DNA of 19,299 bases from Candidatus Hydrogenedentota bacterium (lineage in GTDB: Bacteria > Hydrogenedentota > Hydrogenedentia > Hydrogenedentales > CAITNO01), in the NCBI GenBank assembly GCA_029554925.1, contig JAKPUV010000080.1, positions 1-19,299 of the forward strand, written 5' to 3'. The translations under genes were made by a program, and so were the position numbers. The stretch's first letter is position 1. Each line of letters begins with the position of its first letter. The notes below the pieces were generated by a model. That model did no database searches. It was not told the origin of the DNA and saw only the letters and a program-made list of their open reading frames with translations. Shown in pieces: positions 13,272-19,299 of this stretch.

Positions 13272-16235
13272 TCACCACGCGAGCGGCGATTTCCAGGCGT
13301 GTTTCAGTTCCATGATGTCCGCCTCCACCCGGCCGCCGTCGCCGCAGCGCACGGAGAGGACGGGTTCGGCGGTGACGCTTCCCACGGGGTGGACCGGGCT
13401 GCCCGCGAGGGCCTCCTCGAAGGCCTCCGCGTCGGCCCGGCGAACGGTGACGACGAAACGGCTCTGGCTCTCGGAGAAGAGGGCGGCCGCGCCGCAGGAG
13501 GCCCCGATGCCGGAGAGGTCTATGTCCATGCCCAGCCCGCCGGCGAAGGCGGTCTCGGCGAGGGCCGCCGCGAGGCCGCCGTCGGAGCAGTCGTGGCAGG
13601 AGGCCACCAGCCCGCCCGCGATGGCGCGGTGCAGGCGCTCGTAGAGCTTCCGCGCGGACAGCGGGTTCACCAGCGGCGCGGCGCCGCCCGCGAACCCCCT
13701 CACGGCGAACCACTCGCTGCCGCCCAGCTCGTCCAGCGTGTCGCCGAGGACGTACACGTAGTCCCCGGCGCGCTTGGCGTCCATGGAGACGACGCGGGTG
13801 GCGTCGTCCATCACGGCGGCCGCCGTGAACAGCACCGTCGGCGGGATCGAGATCTTCGTGTCGCCGATCTTGTAGTCGTTCTTCATGCTGTCCTTCCCGC
13901 TGATCAGCGGGATGTCGTAGGCGACGCACAGGTCGTAGAGGGTCTCGCAGGCCTCGACGAGCTGCGCCAGCTTGTGGCGGCCGTCCGGCGTCTTGTCGCT
14001 CTGCACCGGGTCGGGCCAGCAGAAGTTGTCGAGCCCGGCGATGCGGCCCATGGGCGCGCCCACGGCCACCAGGTTGCGCACGGCCTCGTCAATGGCGCAG
14101 GCCATCATGCTGCGCGCGTCCAGGTCGGCGTACTTGGGCGCGATGCCGCAGGCGACCGCGATGCCGCGCTTGGAGCCCGGCACGGGGCGGATGACCCCCG
14201 CGTCGCCGGGGCCGTCGTGCGCCACGCCCTGGAACTGCTTGAGCACGCTCTGCCCGAGCACCTCGTGGTCGTACATGCGCACGAAGGACTCCTTGCTGCA
14301 CACGTTGAGCGCCGCGAGGACCTGCTTCAGGTCGTCGGTGAAATCCTCGCCCGCGGGCAGCGCGGGGGACGCGGCGGGCGGCGCCGGGTCGAGGCGCGCC
14401 TCCAGCCGCATCCGCGGCAGGCCGCCATGGAGGAAGCCCATGTCGAGGGAGCCGATGATCTTTCCGCCGAAGCAGCAGTCGAGGCGGCCGGAGTCCGTGA
14501 AGGTGCCCAACACCGTGGCCTCCACCTCGCGGCGGCGGGCCAAGTCCAGAAAGGCGTCAATGCTCTCCGGCGGCACGGAGAGCGTCATGCGCTCCTGCGC
14601 CTCGCTCAGGAATATCTCCCAGGGGGCCAGGCCCGCGTACTTCAGCGGGGCGCGGTCCAGGTGGATCTCCGCGCCGCCCGAGGCGCGCGCCATCTCGCCC
14701 ACGCTGGACGAAAGGCCGCCCGCGCCGTCGTCGGTGATGCAGGAGAAGAGGCCCGCGTCGCGCGCCTCCATGAGAAAGTCGGCCATCTTCTTCTGGGTGA
14801 TCGGGTCGCCGATCTGCACCGCCGTGGCCGGGGACCCCTCGTGCAGCTCCTCCGAGGAGAAGGTCGCCCCGTGGATGCCGTCCTTGCCGATGCGGCCGCC
14901 GGTCATGACGATGAGGTCGCCGGGCCGCGCGCCCTTCTCGTGGCTGGGCTTTCCGGCCACCTCGGCGGGGATGATGCCGCCGGTGCCGCAGAAGACCAGC
15001 GGCTTGCCCAGAAAGCGCTCGTGGAACACGATGGCGCCGTTGATGTCCGGGATGCCGCTCTGGTTGCCGCCGTCGCGCACGCCGCTGTGGACGCCGCGCA
15101 GGACGCGCCGCGGGTGCAGAAGGCGCTTGGGGATCTCGCCGCCGTGGAAGGGCGACGCGAAGCAGAACACGTCGGTGTTGAAGACGCAGCGGCAGCCGAG
15201 CCCCGCGCCGAGCACGTCGCGGTTGACGCCCACGATGCCGGTCATGGCGCCGCCGTAGGGGTCCAGCGCCGACGGGCTGTTGTGGGTTTCGGCCTTGAGG
15301 GCGAAGTTGTGCCGGTCGTCGAAGCGGATGATGCCCGCGTTGTCCTCGAAGACGGAGACCAGCCAGTCCACGCGCTTGGCGACCGCGTCGGTCGTCCCCT
15401 TGACGTAGGTCTTGAAAAGGCCGTCAATCTCGCGGGTGTTGCCGTCGGCGTCGGTGTACTCGATGGCGGCGGAAAATATCTTGTGCTTGCAGTGCTCGGA
15501 CCAGGTCTGGGCGAGGCACTCCAGCTCGATGTCCGTCGGCGCGGCGGGCATGCCCAGGGCGGCGCGCGCGGCGCGGGTCTCCGGCGCGGCGTAGTGCGCC
15601 TGGATGACCTTCATCTCCGTCAGGTCGAGGGCAAGCATCATGTCGCGGCTGAGCGCCGCCAGCTCCCCGTCCGGCAGGTCCAGCGGAATCTCGCGCACCG
15701 ACACGTCGCTGCGCTGCGTCACCACGGGCAGGGCCAGCAGGGGCTTCCCGTCCAGCGCCGCCATCTCCGCGGCGGTCTTCACCACCGCCTGCTCGATCAG
15801 CTCGTTCGCCAGCGCGCCCGAGGCGATCCGCTCGGCCGCGGCGCGGTCCACGCCCCACAGGGCGTACAGCGTGGACTTGAAGACGGCGTCGTCCCCGGCC
15901 AGCGGGCGGCCCAGCGTGTCCTGGGCGCCCTCGCGGGCGCTGCGGCCCACGTTGTCCGTGACGCCGGGCAGGAAGCCCACCTCGACGACGCAGTCGGCGC
16001 CGGACACCACCGAGCGGTTCACCGCCGACTCCTGGATGACGGGGTCGGTGAACAGCTCGGCGCGCAGGCGCTCCAGCTCTTCGGGGGAAAACTCCCCGAG
16101 CAGGGTGTACACGTCCACGACGCGGGCCTCGCGCACGTGGACGCCGAGGTCCTCCCGCAGGCGGGCGCACAGGGCAACCCCGGCGGGGTCCGGACGCCCG
16201 GACTTCATGGCGACTTCAATCCTATTCACCGGCAT
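13272..16235 (-). CDS. purL: Phosphoribosylformylglycinamidine synthase with fused PurS-like domains
   Basis: A 987-residue PurL that converts FGAR, glutamine-derived ammonia and ATP to FGAM. The N-terminal roughly 155 residues hold two PurS-like segments (about 5-75 and 82-152), each ending in a similar motif (DPVIQESAV and NELIEQAVV). The catalytic part follows: TWSEHCKHK (244-252), KAETHNSP (314-321), two AIR-synthase ATP-fold halves, and an end (KHAWKSP) without the glutaminase domain. That domain is the separate purQ. The chain therefore equals a large E. coli-type PurL minus its C-terminus. The start overlaps the purM end by 14 bases; a GTG two codons in is also possible. Starting later, at Met10, would cut the first PurS strand. 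Confidence 0.94.
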   Translation of the reverse strand: MPVNRIEVAMKSGRPDPAGVALCARLREDLGVHVREARVVDVYTLLGEFSPEELERLRAELFTDPVIQESAVNRSVVSGADCVVEVGFLPGVTDNVGRSAREGAQDTLGRPLAGDDAVFKSTLYALWGVDRAAAERIASGALANELIEQAVVKTAAEMAALDGKPLLALPVVTQRSDVSVREIPLDLPDGELAALSRDMMLALDLTEMKVIQAHYAAPETRAARAALGMPAAPTDIELECLAQTWSEHCKHKIFSAAIEYTDADGNTREIDGLFKTYVKGTTDAVAKRVDWLVSVFEDNAGIIRFDDRHNFALKAETHNSPSALDPYGGAMTGIVGVNRDVLGAGLGCRCVFNTDVFCFASPFHGGEIPKRLLHPRRVLRGVHSGVRDGGNQSGIPDINGAIVFHERFLGKPLVFCGTGGIIPAEVAGKPSHEKGARPGDLIVMTGGRIGKDGIHGATFSSEELHEGSPATAVQIGDPITQKKMADFLMEARDAGLFSCITDDGAGGLSSSVGEMARASGGAEIHLDRAPLKYAGLAPWEIFLSEAQERMTLSVPPESIDAFLDLARRREVEATVLGTFTDSGRLDCCFGGKIIGSLDMGFLHGGLPRMRLEARLDPAPPAASPALPAGEDFTDDLKQVLAALNVCSKESFVRMYDHEVLGQSVLKQFQGVAHDGPGDAGVIRPVPGSKRGIAVACGIAPKYADLDARSMMACAIDEAVRNLVAVGAPMGRIAGLDNFCWPDPVQSDKTPDGRHKLAQLVEACETLYDLCVAYDIPLISGKDSMKNDYKIGDTKISIPPTVLFTAAAVMDDATRVVSMDAKRAGDYVYVLGDTLDELGGSEWFAVRGFAGGAAPLVNPLSARKLYERLHRAIAGGLVASCHDCSDGGLAAALAETAFAGGLGMDIDLSGIGASCGAAALFSESQSRFVVTVRRADAEAFEEALAGSPVHPVGSVTAEPVLSVRCGDGGRVEADIMELKHAWKSPLAW

Positions 16236-17289
16236 AACGCAGTTTCCCTATGTAGTGGACGCGCCGCTCGCCGCGCGTGATCCGCCCGACCACCTGACAG
16301 GTCTTCCCCGCAAGCTCGACGGTCTCCAGCGCCTTCGCCACGTGGTCCTCGGGGACGACGATCATGAAGCCCACGCCCACGTTGAACGTGCGCAGCATCT
16401 CCAATTCCTCGACATTGCCCGTCTCCTGGAGGAAGCGGAACACGCCGGGCACCTCCCAGGACTCCAGGTTCACCTCGGCGGCCAGCCCCTCCGGCAGGAT
16501 GCGCGGGAAGTTCTCGGTGATGCCGCCGCCCGTGATGTGGGCCATGCCGCGCACGTCCACCAGCCGCATCACCAGCTGCATCAGCTTGGCGTAGCTGACG
16601 TGGGGCTCCATGAGCGCCTCCGCCACCGTCCGGCCCGTGTGCGGCATCGGGTCGTTCACCCCCAGCCCCGCCGCCTCAAACACGATCTTCCGCGCCAGGC
16701 TGAACCCGTTCGTGTGCAGCCCCGAGGAGGGCAGGCCCAGAATCACGTCGCCCTCGCGGATCGCCGAGCCGTCCACGATCTTCTTCCGGTCCACGATGCC
16801 GACAATCGTCCCGGCCAGGTCGTACTCGCCCGCCTGGTACATGTCCGGCATCTCCGCCGTCTCGCCGCCGATGAGCGCGCAGCCCGCGTAGCGGCAGCCC
16901 GTCGTCAGCCCGCGCAGCACGTCCACCACCACCTGCGGCTCCAGTTTCCCCACGGCGAAATAGTCGAGGAAAAACAGCGGGCGCGCCCCCTGCACCAGAA
17001 TGTCGTTCACGCAGTGGGACACCAGGTCGATCCCGACCGTGTCGTGCTTCCCCGTCATGAAGGCCAGCTTGAGCTTGGTCCCCACGCCGTCCACGCTGGA
17101 CACCAGCACCGGCTCCTCCAGGTTCTGGAGGTCGAGCTGGTACATGGCCCCGAAGCTGCCAATGTCCTGGAGCACCTGGTCGTTGAAGGTCTTCTTGACC
17201 AGCCCCTTGATCTCGGCCAGGGCCTCGTTCGCCGCGTCTATGTTGACGCCCGCGTCCCGGTAACTCATCGGTTTCTTGTGTGCGCTCAT
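16222..17289 (-). CDS. purM: Phosphoribosylformylglycinamidine cyclo-ligase (AIR synthase)
   Basis: A 355-residue ATP-dependent cyclase that turns FGAM, the PurL product, into AIR. Family motifs: MSYRDAGVNID (8-18), SSVDGVGTKLK (64-74), HCVNDI (92-97), GGETAEMP (141-148), GLPSSGLHTNG near the middle and HITGGGITEN in the C-terminal half. The ATG at 17289 matches the E. coli N-terminus in length. Frames starting at 17334 or 17268 are also open, and the ribosome-binding site for 17289 is weak (AAGG 14 bases upstream). It is the first gene of purM-purL-purQ and is divergent from a LysR-type regulator. Confidence 0.95.
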   Translation of the reverse strand: MSAHKKPMSYRDAGVNIDAANEALAEIKGLVKKTFNDQVLQDIGSFGAMYQLDLQNLEEPVLVSSVDGVGTKLKLAFMTGKHDTVGIDLVSHCVNDILVQGARPLFFLDYFAVGKLEPQVVVDVLRGLTTGCRYAGCALIGGETAEMPDMYQAGEYDLAGTIVGIVDRKKIVDGSAIREGDVILGLPSSGLHTNGFSLARKIVFEAAGLGVNDPMPHTGRTVAEALMEPHVSYAKLMQLVMRLVDVRGMAHITGGGITENFPRILPEGLAAEVNLESWEVPGVFRFLQETGNVEELEMLRTFNVGVGFMIVVPEDHVAKALETVELAGKTCQVVGRITRGERRVHYIGKLRYAGE

Positions 17290-17416
17290 AAATGCGTGCC
17301 GCCTTTCTTTGCCGTTGCCGACGGGCAGAAGCATACCCCGCCGGCCGCCCCGGTATCCAATGAAATGTTATGATAAACCGATAAGTTTTGCTTATGAGCC
17401 CCCGGAGACCCCGCCC
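17290..17416. promoter_or_regulatory. Shared control region of purM and the lysR-type gene, with a dyad
   Basis: 127 bases between two divergent genes. Bases 17354-17397 form an A/T-rich island in GC-rich DNA, with TATCAT (minus, 17375 to 17370) and TATGAT (plus, 17369-17374) as overlapping -10-like boxes. Within it ATAAG (17381-17385) and CTTAT (17391-17395) form a perfect 5-bp dyad with a 5-base gap, in line with the short A/T-rich palindromes bound by LysR-type proteins. No convincing -35 boxes were found. ATACC (17333-17337) and GGTAT (17352-17356) give a second, G/C-spaced dyad near purM. Confidence 0.42.
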
Positions 17417-18298
17417 ATGACCATCGAGTCCCTCCGCTGTTTCTGCGCCGTCGCCGAGACGGGCAGTTTCCGCCGCGCCGCCGAGCGCGTGTTCCGCTCG
17501 CAGCCCGCCGTCAGCCAGCAGATCAAGGCCCTCGAACGGCGGCTGGGCTACGCCCTGGTCAACCGCCGCACGGGGCGGCTCACGGCGCAGGGCGAGGAGT
17601 TCTACTCGCGGGCCTCGGCCATCGTGCGATCATTCACCGCCCTCGAGCGGGACATGGCGGACCGGGGGCCCGCCGGGGCGGGCGAGTTCCGCCTGGGCGC
17701 CAGCGACACCACGGCAGCTTACTTCCTTCCGCCGCATGTGCGCCGGTTCACGGAGCGGATGCCGCGCACGCGGCTGGTGATCACCACGCGCAGTTCGGAC
17801 GCCATCGCCGCGCAGGTGCTGCGGGGCGAGCTGGACCTGGGCCTGGTCACGCTGCCGCAGAACCACCCCGAACTGGCCGAGGCGGACCTGTTCCGCCAGC
17901 GGCTCGTGCCCGTGGTGCCCGCGGGGCATCCCCTGGCGGCGGCGGACACGGTCGGCTGGGCCGACCTGACCGGGCTGCCCATGCTGCTCATTGACCGGCG
18001 CACCCGCACGGGCGCGGCGCTCCGCGAGCATTTCGAGAAGGTGGGGTTCTCGCCCCAGGTGATGCTGGACAGCGGCTCCTTCGAGGTGGTCAAGCGCTAC
18101 CTTGCCGAGGGGGCGGGGGTTTCGTTTCTGCCCGAGGGTATCCTAACCCCGTCGGACACGGGGCTGCGGGCGCTGGAGATGCCGGACCTGCCGGAAATCG
18201 TCATCGGCGCGCTGTGGCGCAGCGACACGCCCCTCTCGCGCGCGGCGGGGATGTTTCTGGAGACCCTCGGCGGGGCGCTCCCCGGTCAGCGGGGCTGA
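17417..18298 (+). CDS. LysR-type transcriptional regulator
   Basis: A 293-residue LysR-family protein. The N-terminal winged helix-turn-helix spans about 1-60, with the usual pattern FCAVAETGSFRRAAE followed by SQPAVSQQIKALERRLG. The effector-binding domain covers about 88-290, with GELDLGLV and RYLAEGAGVSFLPEG as typical segments. The start has GGAG nine bases upstream. The gene is divergent from purM and probably controls itself and perhaps the neighbouring operon through the shared intergenic dyad; the ligand is not identifiable. Its last 13 bases overlap the end of the opposing GntR-LacI gene. Confidence 0.92.
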   Translation: MTIESLRCFCAVAETGSFRRAAERVFRSQPAVSQQIKALERRLGYALVNRRTGRLTAQGEEFYSRASAIVRSFTALERDMADRGPAGAGEFRLGASDTTAAYFLPPHVRRFTERMPRTRLVITTRSSDAIAAQVLRGELDLGLVTLPQNHPELAEADLFRQRLVPVVPAGHPLAAADTVGWADLTGLPMLLIDRRTRTGAALREHFEKVGFSPQVMLDSGSFEVVKRYLAEGAGVSFLPEGILTPSDTGLRALEMPDLPEIVIGALWRSDTPLSRAAGMFLETLGGALPGQRG

Positions 18299-19299
18299 TA
18301 GGCCGTCACGCCGCCCACCGGCGGCAGCACGAGGGACTCGGGGGGGCTGCCCGGCGCGCCGACGCGCCGCATGAGCAGGCCCGCGGCGGCCCGGCCGATT
18401 TCGGTGCCCGGCTGCGTGGCCAGCAGCATGGGAATGCCGCGCCGCGCGGCGAACTCGTCGTCGTCCGACGTGGCGATCTCCACATCCTCGGGGATCCGGT
18501 ACCCCAGGCCGAGCAGGCAGTCCGCCACCGCGATGGCCAGGCTGTCATGGGAGCAGTAGAGGGCCGTGGGCTTGCGCCGGCGGGCCATGATCCGCAGGAG
18601 CACCGTCTCCATCTCCGGGGCGGCCGGGTCAATGCCGCCCTCCATTTCCGGCGGCGCCTCCAGTCCGGCGGCCTCCAGCGCGTCGCGCCACCCCTCTCCC
18701 CGGGCGCGCGTGCTCGACAGCAGGTTGGTGTCCCGCACGAAGGCAATCTGGCTGTGCCCCCGCTGGATCAGGCCCTCTGTCAGCATCCGGCCCAGCGCCC
18801 GGTTGTCCGTCACCACCCGGTCCAGGCCCGCCTCCTCCTCCCCGTGGTCAATCAGCACCACCGCGCAGCCCCGGTCCCGCAGCGCCGACAGGATCTGCGC
18901 CGTCTCCGGCGTGTCATGCTGCAGCCACAGCGCCAGCCCCTTCACGCCGATCTCGCCCACATGCCGGAGAAACTCCACCTCATGGGACATGGTGAAACTC
19001 ACCGCGTAGGTGATGGACTGGTACTCCGCCGCGCTCGCCCCCCCGTTGAACGCCTCCACAATCCGGCGGCAGTACAGCGACTGGTACGTCGGCACCGCCA
19101 CCGCCAGCAGCCCCGCCCCCGAGCAATGCAGCACGTTCTTCGCCCACGCCTCGCGCGGCGCCACCCGCGACCGGCTCCCCCGCGACCGCGTGATGAACCC
19201 CTCCGACTCCAGGTCGCGCAGCGCCTGCCGCGCCGTCGCCCGGCCCACGGCGTACGAGGCCGCCAACTGCAGCTCCGAGGGCACCACCCCGCCCACGGC
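18286..19299 (-). CDS. GntR-type regulator with LacI-like sugar-sensing domain (5' end missing)
   Basis: Reads from the right window edge to a TGA at 18286; at least 337 residues are visible, and the first part of the DNA-binding domain lies outside. The remaining wing/helix pattern VVPSELQLAASYAVGRATARQALRDLESEG (beginning VPSELQLA) is the GntR signature: SE-LA, then R-T-RQAL-LE-EG. From about residue 60 a periplasmic-binding-protein/LacI-type effector domain follows, with LLAVAVP, VDTN-like DRVVTDN, RGHSQIAFV, YCSHDSLAIAV and a GxEIGRAA end. This AraR-like hybrid architecture senses small molecules, often sugars. The codon at the edge is in frame, so a GTG at 19296 is not the true start. 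Confidence 0.88.
   Translation of the reverse strand, partial: AVGGVVPSELQLAASYAVGRATARQALRDLESEGFITRSRGSRSRVAPREAWAKNVLHCSGAGLLAVAVPTYQSLYCRRIVEAFNGGASAAEYQSITYAVSFTMSHEVEFLRHVGEIGVKGLALWLQHDTPETAQILSALRDRGCAVVLIDHGEEEAGLDRVVTDNRALGRMLTEGLIQRGHSQIAFVRDTNLLSSTRARGEGWRDALEAAGLEAPPEMEGGIDPAAPEMETVLLRIMARRRKPTALYCSHDSLAIAVADCLLGLGYRIPEDVEIATSDDDEFAARRGIPMLLATQPGTEIGRAAAGLLMRRVGAPGSPPESLVLPPVGGVTAYQPR

Noticed and set aside
13113..16280. Very long open frame on the + strand opposite purL (over 1000 codons)
   Set aside because: It is antisense to a clearly recognisable PurL; its translation is Ala/Arg/Gly/His/Val-rich low-complexity protein, as expected of a mirrored frame in GC-rich DNA.
17290..17416. 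Purine riboswitch upstream of purM
   Set aside because: The leader is short and mostly G/C-rich near purM; I see no three-stem purine-aptamer pattern or conserved loop sequences.
1..19299. Defence system, prophage, insertion sequence, tRNA or rRNA genes
   Set aside because: No transposase, integrase, nuclease or toxin genes, terminal inverted repeats or structured RNA genes were recognised; almost every base is explained by biosynthetic, transport or regulatory genes.

Overview
This is a GC-rich (roughly two-thirds G+C by eye) and densely coded bacterial chromosome segment. Most of it is biosynthetic housekeeping in tightly packed, often overlapping operons. Gene content and style (a fused PurS/PurL, a BNR/Asp-box sialidase-like protein, a GntR-type regulator with a LacI-type sensor, TonB-ExbBD energisation) suggest a Gram-negative environmental lineage, for example Hydrogenedentota, the Planctomycetes/PVC group or a deltaproteobacterium-like group. 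That is inference; there is no rRNA or other phylogenetic marker here. I see no transposase, integrase, phage gene, CRISPR array, tRNA or rRNA.

Layout. (1) 1-753, + strand: the Ala/Pro/Glu-rich tail of an unidentified protein, then maf, a nucleotide pyrophosphatase. (2) 782-7230, - strand: a long gene string read right to left as argC-argJ-argB-exbB-exbD-tonB-like-zinc-ribbon membrane protein, with overlaps or gaps of at most about 12 bases. A MaoC-type double-hotdog hydratase follows after a structured 108-base gap. argC has a good sigma-70-like promoter with a perfect TATAAT. (3) 7231-7533: a 303-base divergent intergenic region holding that promoter, a 9-bp tandem repeat array and a weak promoter for the next operon. 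(4) 7534-10141, + strand: folK-panB-panC-panD, which makes a folate precursor and pantothenate, closed by a near-ideal bidirectional terminator. (5) 10209-10673, - strand: a small lipoprotein. (6) 10785-17289, - strand: purM-purL-purQ, then a VOC/glyoxalase-like protein and a sialidase-like secreted protein, ended by a U7 terminator. (7) 17417-18298, + strand: a LysR-type regulator divergent from purM, with an AT-rich island and an ATAAG/CTTAT dyad between them. (8) 18286-19299, - strand: a GntR-LacI hybrid regulator, cut by the window edge and converging on lysR with a 13-bp overlap.

How they work together. argC, argJ and argB supply N-acetylglutamate, its phosphate and the semialdehyde for a recycling (ArgJ-type) arginine pathway; no argD, argF, argG or argH is present. 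The downstream ExbB/ExbD/TonB-like set would use proton-motive force to energise outer-membrane transport and appears co-transcribed with the arginine genes. PanB, PanC and PanD make pantothenate from 2-oxoisovalerate and aspartate (PanE is not here). PurL+PurQ and PurM catalyse consecutive steps of purine synthesis (FGAR to FGAM to AIR).

No wholly new system is evident. The less ordinary items are the unusual operon couplings (arg with tonB/exb; pur with VOC and sialidase-like), the PurL with two PurS-like segments, the membrane zinc-ribbon protein tied to the TonB-like gene, the sialidase-like protein lacking a recognisable RIP motif, and several short DNA repeats and dyads in the intergenic regions.
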